DNA of 64,000 bases from a bacterium (GTDB lineage Bacteria; Auribacterota; Auribacteria; Auribacterales; Auribacteraceae): positions 16,577 through 80,576 of the forward strand of contig JAHDNF010000026.1 of the NCBI GenBank assembly GCA_018435605.1, written 5' to 3'. A model generated the notes under the pieces. It made no database searches. It saw only the letters and a program-made list of their open reading frames with translations, and was not told the origin of the DNA. The translations under genes were made by a program, and so were the position numbers. This document shows positions 8,142 through 16,745 of this stretch, in pieces. Every line of letters begins with the position of its first letter. Position 1 is the stretch's first letter.

Positions 8142-8286
8142 TATGCGCCAATTCTCAATTATAATATATCTTAAGTTTTTTAAATCCCTCGATATCAATT
8201 TTAATCGGCACAAACATATATAGCATTTTCCCAGATACTTCATTCAAACAGTAAATTTACAGTAATGATGTTTTTGCAAATTTTTA

Positions 8287-8316
8287 TTGACTTTTGCTGT
8301 TTTGCGGTTGTATTAT
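8287..8316 (+). promoter_or_regulatory. Likely promoter of the type I restriction operon
   Basis: TTGACT at 8287-8292 and TATTAT at 8311-8316 with an 18-base spacer lie 44 bases before the half-hsdS start. The rest of the 218-base gap 8142-8359 is AT-rich, with no ORF and no clear terminator after the radical SAM gene. Confidence 0.5.
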
Positions 8317-8359
8317 GCAATAATGATATTTCTGTAATTTGCAAAATAGGATAATACAT

Positions 8360-8932
8360 ATGAAGATAAAAAAGCTAGCAACTGTACAGATGGGATACTC
8401 ATTCCGATCCCGTCTTGAATCATCCAATAATGGTGACATTGCTGTTATACAGATGAAAGACCTTCTTAATGACAATACGGTTGACTGTGGTGATCTTTTT
8501 AAGATTGATATGGAGGCAGTCAAAAAACATCACTTGGTTCAGAAAGGAGATTTGATTTTTAGGTCGCGTGGATTGGTTACCACATCAGCAATTCTTCTTG
8601 AAGATCCAGGTAAAGCTTTGGTTGCTGCACCGCTATTAAGAATAAGGATTACGAAGCCCAAAAAAATTCTGCCAGAGTATCTTAACTGGTACATAAGTCA
8701 ACGTGAAGCACAGATTTTCTTGACCAGCAGAGCTAAAGGTACAGTCCAGAAAATGATTACCAAGAATACACTTGAAGAGTTGGATGTTTTATTGCCTAGT
8801 CTGGAACAACAGAAAAATATTGTTGAGCTGGCCTCATTGTCTGCTCGTGAGCAGACCCTGCTTCATACTCTTGCTGAAAAACGAGAACAATACATTTCAA
8901 CAATACTCATGCAGTTTGCAAAAGGAGAATAA
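8360..8932 (+). CDS. Half-size type I specificity subunit (single target-recognition domain HsdS-like)
   Basis: A 190-residue protein with one target-recognition domain: KLATVQMGYSFRSRLES at the start, KGDLIFRSRGLV in the middle, and LDVLLPSLEQQKNIVELA before a conserved helix. Normal HsdS has two such domains in about 400 residues; the full-length copy is at 11459. Half-size subunits can dimerise and recognise a palindromic bipartite site. The ATG at 8360 follows TAGGAT; an earlier in-frame TTG at 8339 lacks support. It ends 3 bases before hsdM, so it is translated with it. It may give the methyltransferase an alternative specificity, or it may be a BREX/DISARM-like accessory. Confidence 0.8.
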   Translation: MKIKKLATVQMGYSFRSRLESSNNGDIAVIQMKDLLNDNTVDCGDLFKIDMEAVKKHHLVQKGDLIFRSRGLVTTSAILLEDPGKALVAAPLLRIRITKPKKILPEYLNWYISQREAQIFLTSRAKGTVQKMITKNTLEELDVLLPSLEQQKNIVELASLSAREQTLLHTLAEKREQYISTILMQFAKGE

Positions 8933-8935
8933 AAC

Positions 8936-10513
8936 GTGAGTAGTAAAATAGATCAGAAAGACATAAACAACGCGGCATGGGCAGCGTGTGACACCTTTAG
9001 AGGTGTTGTTGATCCTGCACAGTATAAAGATTACATCCTTGTGATGCTGTTTTTAAAGTACATCTCTGATGTATGGCAGGATCACTATGAAGAGTATCAA
9101 AAACAGTATGGCAATGATGACGCTCGTATCCTCCGCAAACTTGAGCGTGAGCGTTTTGTTCTTCCGGTGGTGAGGCTAACGGAAAAGAATGATAAGACTG
9201 GTAAAGAAACGGTTCTGGATGAGTTTACGGCCACCTATTACAGCCTTTACGAACGCAGGGCCGCTGCTAATGTTGGCGAACTGATCAATATCGTGCTCGA
9301 CCATATTGAAGAAAGCAATAAGAGCAAACTCGAAGGTGTCTTTCGGAATATCGATTTTAACAGCGAGGCAAATCTCGGGAAAACCAAAGACCGCAACCGT
9401 CGATTGAAACAGCTTCTTGAAGATTTTCACAAACTACAACTAGACATGCGTCCGAGCCGAGTTTCCGAAGATGTCATCGGCAACACTTATATCTACTTGA
9501 TTGAGCGATTCGCTTCCGACTCTGGTAAGAAGGCTGGAGAGTTTTTTACTCCACTAAAGGTTACCGAACTAGTTGCCAAACTGGTCGGACCCAAACCGGG
9601 CGATCGAATCTGCGATCCCGCCTGTGGTTCCGGTGGTCTTTTGGTTCAAGCGGCAAAAGAAGTTGGCGACCGTAACTTTGCCCTCTTTGGACAGGAATCC
9701 AATGGCAGTACCTGGGCGCTGTGCCGCATGAATATGTTTTTGCACAGTTTTGACAGCGCCCGGATTGAGTGGTGCGACACGCTTAATAGTCCCCTGTTGG
9801 TGGAAAATGACCGGCTTATGAAATTTAACTGTGTGGTGGCTAATCCCCCCTTCTCTCTGGACAAATGGGGTGCTGAAAATGCCGAAAGTGATCGGTATAA
9901 CCGCTTCTGGCGTGGAGTTCCGCCTAAGAGCAAAGGTGACTGGGCATTTATCAGCCACATGGTGGAAACCGCACTTGAAAAACAGGGTCGGGTTGCCGTA
10001 GTTGTTCCCCACGGAGTGTTGTTTCGAGGCGCTGCAGAAGGACGCATCCGTCAAAATATGATTGAAGAAAACCTACTGGATGCAGTTATCGGACTACCCG
10101 GCAATCTTTTTCCCACAACTAACATTCCTGTGGCGATTCTAGTCTTTGACCGCTCGCGAGAAAAAGGCGGTGCACGGGAAGAATGCAGGAATGTCTTATT
10201 TGTGGATGCCAGTCGGGAGTATGTGTCCGGTAAAAATCAGAACACCCTCTCTGAAGAACATCTGGCCAAGATCATGAGAACCTACACTGAACGGGAAGAA
10301 GTGGAAAAATACGCTCATGTGGCAGAGTTTAAAGAGATCAAGGAGAACGATTTCAATCTCAATATTCCCCGCTATGTGGACACCTTTGAGGAGGAAGAGG
10401 AGATCGATATCGATGCGGTTCAGAACGAAATTGACGATCTGGAAAAAGAGCTGGCATTAGTGCGGAAAAAGATGGCAGATAAACTTCAACAGATCAATAG
10501 GAGTCATGCATAA
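8936..10513 (+). CDS. hsdM: Type I restriction-modification methyltransferase subunit
   Basis: A 525-residue N6-adenine DNA methyltransferase. The N-terminal helical domain begins with WAACDTFRGVVDPAQYKDYI. The SAM-binding motif is DPACGSGGLL and the catalytic motif is NPPF (VVANPPFSLDKWG), both with normal spacing. A long acidic coiled segment at the C-terminus (EIDDLEKELALVRKKMADKL) contacts HsdS. The GTG start has an AAAGGAG 5 to 10 bases upstream. With HsdS it methylates the recognition site; HsdR for cleavage is 6 kb downstream. The C-terminal coding segment is duplicated at 11370-11462 (see that entry), on the other side of the dinD-like gene. Confidence 0.97.
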   Translation: MSSKIDQKDINNAAWAACDTFRGVVDPAQYKDYILVMLFLKYISDVWQDHYEEYQKQYGNDDARILRKLERERFVLPVVRLTEKNDKTGKETVLDEFTATYYSLYERRAAANVGELINIVLDHIEESNKSKLEGVFRNIDFNSEANLGKTKDRNRRLKQLLEDFHKLQLDMRPSRVSEDVIGNTYIYLIERFASDSGKKAGEFFTPLKVTELVAKLVGPKPGDRICDPACGSGGLLVQAAKEVGDRNFALFGQESNGSTWALCRMNMFLHSFDSARIEWCDTLNSPLLVENDRLMKFNCVVANPPFSLDKWGAENAESDRYNRFWRGVPPKSKGDWAFISHMVETALEKQGRVAVVVPHGVLFRGAAEGRIRQNMIEENLLDAVIGLPGNLFPTTNIPVAILVFDRSREKGGAREECRNVLFVDASREYVSGKNQNTLSEEHLAKIMRTYTEREEVEKYAHVAEFKEIKENDFNLNIPRYVDTFEEEEEIDIDAVQNEIDDLEKELALVRKKMADKLQQINRSHA

Positions 10514-11380
10514 GTGGATAAGAATACTATTACAAAACTGACAAATTCTTTTAATGCTATTTCACAACAAATACCTAATGAATCTATAGAGTTCTGGTAT
10601 GCTCGGGATATTATGACTGCTCTCGGTTATGATCGATGGGAAAATTTCAGTAAAGTAATAGAGAAAGCATCTATTGCTTGCGAAACAGCTGGAGGCGATG
10701 TCTCCAACCATTTTCGTGGCGTCACGAAAATGGTCTCCATCGGTTCTGGCGCGGAGCGTCCCGTTAACGATGTTATGCTAACGCGTTATGCTTGTTACCT
10801 TATTGCCCAAAATGGCGATCCACGCAAGGAAGCTATTGCTTTTGCTCAAACATATTTTGCGGTGCAGACCCGCAAGCAGGAGCTAATTGAAGAACGTATT
10901 CGTCTTCATAAACGACTCCAGGCACGACAAAAACTGACGGCATCCGAAACAGAACTTTCCAGGAATATCTACGAAAGAGGTGTAGACGACAAAGGATTTG
11001 CCAGAATCCGTTCAAGAGGAGATGCCGCTCTTTTTGGTGGAAACACAACAGCACAAATGAAAAAGAAGTTGGGAACTCCAACAAACAGGCCGTTGGCAGA
11101 CTTTCTTCCGACAGTAACCATTGCCGCCAAGAATCTGGCAACGGAGATAACTAACCATAATGTCCGCCAGAACGATATTCAAGGGGAATCCTCCATTACA
11201 GGCGAGCACGAGCAGAATAATACAAGTGTTCGTAATATGTTGGGCGAACGAGGTATCAAACCGGAAGAACTCCCGCCCGAAGAAGACATCAAGAAACTCG
11301 AACGTCGTGTCAAATCAGCCGAAAAGAAGCTGATTAAAGGAAGTGAACTCCCGAAAGAGGGGGAAAACAATGATGAATGA
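10514..11380 (+). CDS. dinD: DinD-like protein with BRO-N domain
   Basis: A 288-residue protein matching DNA-damage-inducible protein D. An N-terminal BRO-like domain (FWYARDIMTALGYDRWENFSKVI) is followed by NHFRGVTKMV, then LTRYACYLIAQNGDPRKEAIAFAQTYFAVQTRKQE, all hallmarks. The C-terminal 80 residues are charged and variable. In E. coli DinD modulates RecA activity. The GTG start abuts the hsdM stop with no gap. The gene is embedded between hsdM and a duplicated copy of the hsdM tail, which suggests it was inserted into the operon with duplication of resident sequence. DinD homologues occur repeatedly in type I loci as accessory genes. Confidence 0.88.
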   Translation: MDKNTITKLTNSFNAISQQIPNESIEFWYARDIMTALGYDRWENFSKVIEKASIACETAGGDVSNHFRGVTKMVSIGSGAERPVNDVMLTRYACYLIAQNGDPRKEAIAFAQTYFAVQTRKQELIEERIRLHKRLQARQKLTASETELSRNIYERGVDDKGFARIRSRGDAALFGGNTTAQMKKKLGTPTNRPLADFLPTVTIAAKNLATEITNHNVRQNDIQGESSITGEHEQNNTSVRNMLGERGIKPEELPPEEDIKKLERRVKSAEKKLIKGSELPKEGENNDE

Positions 11381-11462
11381 TCGCCGTTCGATAAATAATG
11401 AAAAAGAGCTGGCGACAGTGCGGGTGAAGATGGTAGCGAAGCTCGAGGAGATTCGGCGATGA
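11370..11462 (+). pseudogene. Duplicated hsdM 3' fragment
   Basis: A 30-codon ORF encodes KELATVRVKMVAKLEEIRR, matching the hsdM C-terminus (KELALVRKKMADKLQQINR). It lies between dinD and hsdS, overlapping dinD by 11 bases and the hsdS start by 4 (ATGA). This is the original hsdM-to-hsdS junction, left behind when dinD was inserted. Confidence 0.75.
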
Positions 11463-12691
11463 GCTTATTGAAGAACTCCCCAAACGGCTGGGAACTAAAA
11501 ACTTTCAACAATGCCCTTTCTGTATTGAAAGATGGTACTCATTTTTCACCAAAAGTATTTGGCGGAAAAAATCTTTACATTACATCAAAAAACATTCGAA
11601 TGGGGAAACTTGATTTGGAAGATGTGAGTTACATCTCTGATGATGACCATCAGCGGATATATTCATCCAGTCCCGTCAAATATGGAGATGTATTACTCAC
11701 GAAAGATGGAGCAAAGACAGGGAATGTATGCATCAACAGCTTAAAGAAGGAGTTTAGCTTACTTTCAAGTGTCGCATATTTAAGGGGGAAGACGGATGTT
11801 TTACTGAATGAGTTTCTAATGCAATGGTTATCGAGTCCAAGAGTTCAGTTTGACATTAAGAATGACATGGCTGGACAGGCAATTACTCGGCTGACCCTTC
11901 AGAAAATTGGCAAATTCAAAATACTTCTCCCCCCACTTCCCGAACAAAAAGCCATTGCCGATTTGCTGTCCACCTGGGATGATGCCATCGAGAAAACCGA
12001 ACGGCTTATTCAGGCGAAAGAAAAACGGTTTAAGTGTCTGCTACGGGAACTAATCTCTGAATCACGAATGGACACGAACAATCACAAATGGAAAAAGGTG
12101 AAACTGGGGCAAGTTGCAAATATCGAAAAGAAACAGAAACTAAAGTCTGTTGATGGTGAGATCTTGCTTACAGTTAAGCTTCATTGTTTAGGAATTGAGC
12201 TGAATGACCGAATAAAGCCAAAGTTGACTACTCGTGGGCGACCTTATTTCAAACATCATTTCGGAGATTTTCTTATTGGTAGGCAAAACTTTCATAATGG
12301 AGGGTTTGGCATTGTCCCTAGTGAATTAGATGGTGGAATAACATCTAATGCAATCTCTTGTCTTTCTGTGAATGAATCTAAGCTATCCAAAGCATTTCTT
12401 TGGTATCAATTCGCAAATTCAAATTATTACAAAAAAGTTGGTCATGTCATGGATGGTACTGGACAGAAAGAGTTGTCAGACAAGCAAATTCTAAAACTGA
12501 AAATCCTTCTGCCTGAAATTAATGAGCAAAAAGCCATCGCCGAAACTCTATCCACAGCCCAACTCGAAATCGACTTACTGAAACAGCTCGCAGAGAAATA
12601 CAAAATTCAGAAGCGCGGTCTGATGCAGAAGATGCTTACTGGAGAATGGAGGGTAAAACCTGAAATTGTTAAACAGTATGGAAATGAGTAA
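11459..12691 (+). CDS. hsdS: Type I restriction-modification specificity subunit
   Basis: A 410-residue two-domain HsdS. The first target-recognition domain starts at WELKTFNNALSVLKDGTHFSPK and ends with a conserved region PPLPEQKAIADLLSTWDDAIEKTERLI. The second starts at WKKVKLGQVANIEKKQKLK and ends with PEINEQKAIAETLSTAQLEIDLLKQLAEKYKIQKRGLMQKML. Both central and distal conserved helices, which fix the spacing between the half-sites, are present. Its start overlaps the hsdM-tail remnant, preserving the ancestral coupling. The distal conserved end (QKRGLMQKMLTGEWRVKPEIVKQY) recurs almost unchanged at 13747-13920 after the FRG gene. Confidence 0.96.
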   Translation: MSLLKNSPNGWELKTFNNALSVLKDGTHFSPKVFGGKNLYITSKNIRMGKLDLEDVSYISDDDHQRIYSSSPVKYGDVLLTKDGAKTGNVCINSLKKEFSLLSSVAYLRGKTDVLLNEFLMQWLSSPRVQFDIKNDMAGQAITRLTLQKIGKFKILLPPLPEQKAIADLLSTWDDAIEKTERLIQAKEKRFKCLLRELISESRMDTNNHKWKKVKLGQVANIEKKQKLKSVDGEILLTVKLHCLGIELNDRIKPKLTTRGRPYFKHHFGDFLIGRQNFHNGGFGIVPSELDGGITSNAISCLSVNESKLSKAFLWYQFANSNYYKKVGHVMDGTGQKELSDKQILKLKILLPEINEQKAIAETLSTAQLEIDLLKQLAEKYKIQKRGLMQKMLTGEWRVKPEIVKQYGNE

Positions 12692-12693
12692 TT

Positions 12694-13746
12694 ATGGATA
12701 GGAATGCGACTGAAGAGGAATTGCGATATTTTATTGAAGAATGGGTAGATAGTCTCTCTCTTGATAGCGAAGAAGAAGTTTCATCGACCATTGCGTCAAC
12801 AAATTCCATTTTTTCTGAACAATACTGCGAAGATGTAGAGTTGAACTTTGAGGAGCGAGGACGGTATTCATTTATCGCAAATGTTTCAATGCCTCACACC
12901 GAGCCTCGTGGAGAGCATGTTTTTTTTAATTCACGGGATCAGATAAACGTTAGAGTTAAAGGGATCTTATCTTTTAATGACGACTATAATGAATGGGAGA
13001 TAGAAGATTATAATGTTACAGCGGGTCTTCAGGATTATGATGATGAAGTAAGAGAGCCAATTCCAACAGCTGAAGATATCATTAATAGGTTATCCAATCT
13101 TCAAAGAGGGCTATGGTTTCGTGGGCATAGTGATTCCAACTGGTCACTTGTGACTTCCATTGGACGCATTGAGAACCCAAGTCTTTCAATGGAAAAGGAA
13201 TTAAGGCGTGAATTTGAAAGGAGAATTGCTTTTTTGGATACAGTAAAACATCCTTTACCGCTACCCGATATTTACTTTTTAATGCAACATCATGGCATTC
13301 CAACTCGACTGATGGATTGGACAACAAATCCTCTTGTAGCTTTATATTTTGCATTGTTCGATGAAAGTCAAAAAACAAAGAATGCCTGTATCTGGGTTAT
13401 GGACCCCAGACAGCTAAATCGCTATTTTAAAGAGCCTTATCCAGCAGAAATTGAAGATAAGCTTTTTACCGACAGCGATGATAAAAAGGTAATCGCAATC
13501 TGTGCGCCACACATCAACACTAGAATGACTTCGCAACGCTCCGAGTTTACCATTCATATGCATTACACACCTCTTGACCGCATAAAGGAGGTTTCAATAG
13601 CACTTAAGGAAAAAATTATGATTCCAAGACATCTAAAGATTAAATTAAAAGATAAACTCCGTGCCCTCGGTGTTGATAGAAGCAGTCTTTTTCCTGATCT
13701 TGATAATATTGCCAAAACAGTTGTTGAGGACATGTTAGGAGGATAA
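12694..13746 (+). CDS. FRG-domain protein
   Basis: A 350-residue protein. The FRG domain occupies about residues 125-230: LWFRGHSDSNWSLVTSIGR, an acidic ELRREFERRI helix, and FLMQHHGIPTRLMDWTTNPLVALYFALF. The N-terminal 120 residues are acidic and unrecognised. FRG domains are named after the FRG motif and have an ADP-ribosyltransferase-like appearance; they occur often in phage-defence loci, but their biochemical role is not settled. The start is 3 bases after hsdS. A duplicated hsdS tail follows, so this is an accessory insertion in the restriction operon. Confidence 0.85.
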   Translation: MDRNATEEELRYFIEEWVDSLSLDSEEEVSSTIASTNSIFSEQYCEDVELNFEERGRYSFIANVSMPHTEPRGEHVFFNSRDQINVRVKGILSFNDDYNEWEIEDYNVTAGLQDYDDEVREPIPTAEDIINRLSNLQRGLWFRGHSDSNWSLVTSIGRIENPSLSMEKELRREFERRIAFLDTVKHPLPLPDIYFLMQHHGIPTRLMDWTTNPLVALYFALFDESQKTKNACIWVMDPRQLNRYFKEPYPAEIEDKLFTDSDDKKVIAICAPHINTRMTSQRSEFTIHMHYTPLDRIKEVSIALKEKIMIPRHLKIKLKDKLRALGVDRSSLFPDLDNIAKTVVEDMLGG

Positions 13747-13920
13747 ATGGAAACTGCTGTAGATAAAAAGCTGTTAAATAAATATCGTCAAGTGGAGATC
13801 GTCATGCTCAAGCAAATCATAGAGAAATATAAAACACAGAAGCGTGTTTTGATGCAGAAGATGCTCACCGGCGCATGGCGGATAAAACCCGAAATCGTTA
13901 AACAGTATATGGAGGGGTAA
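13747..13920 (+). pseudogene. Duplicated hsdS 3' fragment
   Basis: A 57-codon ORF starts directly after the FRG stop. Its second half reads IEKYKTQKRVLMQKMLTGAW, then RIKPEIVKQYMEG, close to the hsdS C-terminus. It is the distal conserved helix only, without a recognition domain. It most likely marks the original end of hsdS before the FRG gene was inserted. If translated it could be a short coiled peptide, but no function is inferred. Confidence 0.75.
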
Positions 13921-13922
13921 TC

Positions 13923-14156
13923 ATGACTAAAGGTAAAAATCAGCATGTTGTAAAACACCCCGATGGTTGGGCAGTTAAGGGAGCAGGTAATAGCAAAGCA
14001 ACCAAAGTCACCCAAACACAAGCACAGGCCATTAAAGTGGCGGAAAACATTGCCAGAAATCAAAAAGCGGACACTAAAATTCATGGTGAGAATGGAAAAA
14101 TTCGGGCAGGTAACAGCTATGGAAATGATCCTTGTCCTCCAAAGGACAGAAAATAA
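13923..14156 (+). CDS. DUF2188-family small protein
   Basis: A 77-residue basic protein: KNQHVVKHPDGWAVKGAGN, a Gln/Ala helix (VTQTQAQAIKVAENIARNQ) and a KADTKIHGENGKIRAG strand. This is the DUF2188 layout of a short beta-hairpin, helix and beta-hairpin, found widely and often next to restriction or toxin genes. Function is unknown. It starts 2 bases after the hsdS-tail remnant and precedes the HAD gene by 12 bases. The first 11 codons recur at 15068. Confidence 0.82.
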   Translation: MTKGKNQHVVKHPDGWAVKGAGNSKATKVTQTQAQAIKVAENIARNQKADTKIHGENGKIRAGNSYGNDPCPPKDRK

Positions 14157-14168
14157 AGGATTATAATT

Positions 14169-15065
14169 ATGGGTAAAAAGCATACAACATTAGCAATCGC
14201 ATACGATTTTGACGGTACGTTAGCTAAAGGCAACATTCAGGAGAACTCTTTTATTCCTGACCTGAGAATGAAAAAGTCTGATTTCTGGAAAGAGGTAAAA
14301 AAGCTGACCAAAGAACATGAAATGGATGAGATTTTGGCGTATATGTTTTTGCTCATCAACAAAGCTAGGCAAGGTGAGATTAAGTTTGATCGTGAAAGCC
14401 TGAAGGCACATGGGAAGGATGTTTCCTACTTTGATGGGGTGGAAGATTATTTTGGGAGAATCAATAAATATGCCCACCAAAAACAGATAAAACTTGAGCA
14501 CTATATTATCTCATCTGGAACAAAAGAAATGATTGAGGGAACAACGATTGCCAAGCATTTTAAAACAATCTATGCTTCCAGCTTTAAATATGACCAGCAT
14601 AATGTTCCAGAATGGCCCGCCATCGCATTAAATTACACAACAAAAACCCAATTTCTGTTCCGTATTAATAAAGGGATTAATAACGCCTGGGACAATTCAA
14701 AAATTAATGCCTATGTACCCAAAGAAGAGCGACCTATTCCATTTGAGCGCATGATTTACATCGGTGATGGATTAACGGATGTTCCCGCAATGAAACTTGT
14801 AAAAGATCAGGGAGGAACTTCCATAGGTGTTTATGCCCCCAAGAGCCGTAAAAAGTCCGCTGTTGAAAAACTATTGGATGAGCAGCGAGTTTCATATGTG
14901 GCTCCGGCAAACTATTCGGACGGGTCGGAGCTTGATCAGATTATAAAAGCAGTTATCGATCAAATTTCGTCTATTGCTTCTGTAAAAAAATATGCAAAGA
15001 TCACAAAGAAAAAAGAAGGTGCTAAAGTGAATAAATCGGAACTCAAAAATAATAATAAGGCATAA
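14169..15065 (+). CDS. HAD-superfamily hydrolase (phosphatase-like)
   Basis: A 298-residue protein with the four HAD motifs. DFDGTLA near residue 14 supplies the nucleophilic Asp and the general acid-base Asp. SSGT gives motif II. A lysine in the KHFKTIYASSF region is the candidate motif III. IYIGDGLTDVPAM gives motif IV. A helical cap lies between motifs I and II, as in phosphoserine-phosphatase-like members. The C-terminal 60 residues are lysine-rich. The neighbourhood contains a Ser/Thr kinase (15609), so an opposing kinase-phosphatase pair is possible, but the substrate is unknown and a nucleotide or sugar phosphate is equally likely. Confidence 0.87.
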   Translation: MGKKHTTLAIAYDFDGTLAKGNIQENSFIPDLRMKKSDFWKEVKKLTKEHEMDEILAYMFLLINKARQGEIKFDRESLKAHGKDVSYFDGVEDYFGRINKYAHQKQIKLEHYIISSGTKEMIEGTTIAKHFKTIYASSFKYDQHNVPEWPAIALNYTTKTQFLFRINKGINNAWDNSKINAYVPKEERPIPFERMIYIGDGLTDVPAMKLVKDQGGTSIGVYAPKSRKKSAVEKLLDEQRVSYVAPANYSDGSELDQIIKAVIDQISSIASVKKYAKITKKKEGAKVNKSELKNNNKA

Positions 15066-15067
15066 TC

Positions 15068-15145
15068 ATGGCGAAAGGTAAAAATCAGCATGTTGTGAAG
15101 TACCTGGTTAGCTGGGATATTGAAAATGAACTGGAGGACATTTAA
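15068..15145 (+). pseudogene. Truncated duplicate of the DUF2188 gene
   Basis: A 25-codon ORF begins MAKGKNQHVVKYLVSW and then diverges to a stop. Its opening matches the DUF2188 gene at 13923 (MTKGKNQHVVKHPDGW). It sits between the HAD gene and the RNase-H-fold gene and keeps the 2-base spacing seen upstream. This is a third resident-gene fragment flanking an inserted cargo gene, here the HAD hydrolase. Confidence 0.7.
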
Positions 15146-15147
15146 TT

Positions 15148-15609
15148 ATGAAAATACTCGGGATACGTACCGCTTCTACCTGCGTCAGATATGCCATTGT
15201 TGAATGGGATGGTCAAACTGCCACATTAGTTAATGCATCATTAGAAAATAAGCTAGATTTTCCTGCAGACCGTCAGGAGATATCGCAAAAACTCCAGTGG
15301 CTTTATTCTGAGCTTGAACGGATTTACCTAAAGTATCCTGATATTTTCAAAGTTACTATTAAGATGAATCAATTCGGTACAGAAAAGATGGCTAACCGTT
15401 ATTCAACGCACATGGATGGCGTTGTCATGTTGTCCGCCATGCAGAACGGAAAGTCAGTATTCACTTTTCTTTATGCAAACATTCAGCAAAGTATGAGTTC
15501 TAAAAAAGTTCAAGCATTTGCTGAAGCTAATGTTGGACGTTCTGATAAATACTGGAATGCTCAAATGGCTGATGCTGTAGCTGCTGCATGGACAGGGAGG
15601 GATAAATAA
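15148..15609 (+). CDS. RuvC/RNase-H-fold-like protein of unknown function
   Basis: A 153-residue protein. The opening MKILGIRTASTCVRYAIVEWDG has the strand-turn-strand form of RNase-H-fold (RuvC-like) proteins, and NAQMADAVAAAW near the end resembles their last catalytic helix. The first catalytic Asp of RuvC (GIDPS) is replaced by Arg here (GIRTAS), so nuclease activity is doubtful. Similar small proteins occur in defence islands; I do not know a demonstrated function. It overlaps the kinase gene by one base (TAATG), which suggests joint translation. Confidence 0.55.
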   Translation: MKILGIRTASTCVRYAIVEWDGQTATLVNASLENKLDFPADRQEISQKLQWLYSELERIYLKYPDIFKVTIKMNQFGTEKMANRYSTHMDGVVMLSAMQNGKSVFTFLYANIQQSMSSKKVQAFAEANVGRSDKYWNAQMADAVAAAWTGRDK

Positions 15610-16676
15610 TGCCGCCGCAAGTGCAGATAAATCCCGGGGACTCTATTTATAAATATTTCCTTCAAAAATCTATCGGAGGTGGTAGCTTTGGTGATTTATG
15701 GCTTGCGCATGACCAGACAATTTCCAGAGATGTTGCAGTAAAGGTGTTGGCTCAAGGTGTTACTATTGACGAACGTCTTCAGGAAGCACGAATCGGAAAT
15801 CATTTGGAGCATCCTAATCTGGTGAAAATGCATTATGCGGATGTGGTGCAGTACAATGGAATCGACCTTGTTATTATTGCCATGGATTATCACGCAAACG
15901 GTTCTATCCTTTCCCGCGTAAATGCGGGCAATTTTATGCCAATTCCTGATGTAATTGGTTTCATGGCTGATATCTTGCGGGGGTTGGAATATCTGCACGA
16001 ACTTAACCTTTATCACAATGATATAAAACCAAATAACATTCTTATCGGGGACACTAACCAAGGTGTGTTGACCGACTATGGAATTACTTGTTTCTCACCA
16101 AATGGACAACCCGTACAACCAAGAAATTGGTATAAGCTCCATATTGCCCCAGAAATTCTCAACTCAAATCAGATCAATGTTCAAACGGATATTTATCAAG
16201 TAGGATTGACCGCATTTCGTTTGCTTAATGGAATTGGTTATATTCGCGATAAATTCAATGCGTTGGGAGAACATGAATATTATCAACTGGTTAAAAAAGG
16301 AAAAGTTATTCAGTCCAATGATTATCAACCTTTTATCCCCCGTAACCTTAAAAGTGTTATTAATAAGGCTGTACATGTTGAACCTGATAAAAGGTATCAG
16401 TCAGCTGTTGAAATGCGCCGTGCTTTGGAGCGATTAAGTTACCCAGGATATTGGACATGTGATCCAACTGGAGCGTATATCGGATATAATAAAAAATATA
16501 AATTTAGATATGAAATAAATCCGAGAGGATCAAGATTGTTTGATTTTGTTGCATATAAGACAAACATATCTTCTGGCAGAGAAACTCAAATCGGTGATTA
16601 TATATCAAAAAAAATCACAATAAAGGAAGTAAGAGTAAAAATGTCTAAATTCATGCAATGGGTGGTGACAGGGTGA
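15609..16676 (+). CDS. Eukaryotic-like Ser/Thr protein kinase
   Basis: A 355-residue soluble kinase without a transmembrane segment. The glycine loop is IGGGSFG (22-28) and the ATP lysine is Lys45 (VAVK). The catalytic loop reads HNDIKPNN with Asp138 and Asn143, so the usual HRD arginine is Asn. The magnesium motif is DYG (Asp156) and not DFG. APEIL and DIYQVGLTAFRLL follow. All catalytic residues are kept, so it is probably active. The last 70 residues form a separate small domain. It is embedded in the restriction operon just before hsdR, with a HAD hydrolase nearby. Kinases that respond to phage, such as Stk2 and those in BREX/Pgl loci, are known; a link with HsdR activity here is inference. 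Confidence 0.9.
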   Translation: MPPQVQINPGDSIYKYFLQKSIGGGSFGDLWLAHDQTISRDVAVKVLAQGVTIDERLQEARIGNHLEHPNLVKMHYADVVQYNGIDLVIIAMDYHANGSILSRVNAGNFMPIPDVIGFMADILRGLEYLHELNLYHNDIKPNNILIGDTNQGVLTDYGITCFSPNGQPVQPRNWYKLHIAPEILNSNQINVQTDIYQVGLTAFRLLNGIGYIRDKFNALGEHEYYQLVKKGKVIQSNDYQPFIPRNLKSVINKAVHVEPDKRYQSAVEMRRALERLSYPGYWTCDPTGAYIGYNKKYKFRYEINPRGSRLFDFVAYKTNISSGRETQIGDYISKKITIKEVRVKMSKFMQWVVTG

Positions 16677-16745
16677 ATCATTTAATACAACCAAAAGGCT
16701 TAGAAGCCTAATTTCTGGTGCCAACTTTGGCAAGTAGAGGATAAT

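Noticed and set aside
9569..10054. Minus-strand frames of 161 and 133 codons inside hsdM
   Set aside because: hsdM has intact catalytic motifs in the plus frame; the antisense frames have low-complexity, non-protein-like composition.
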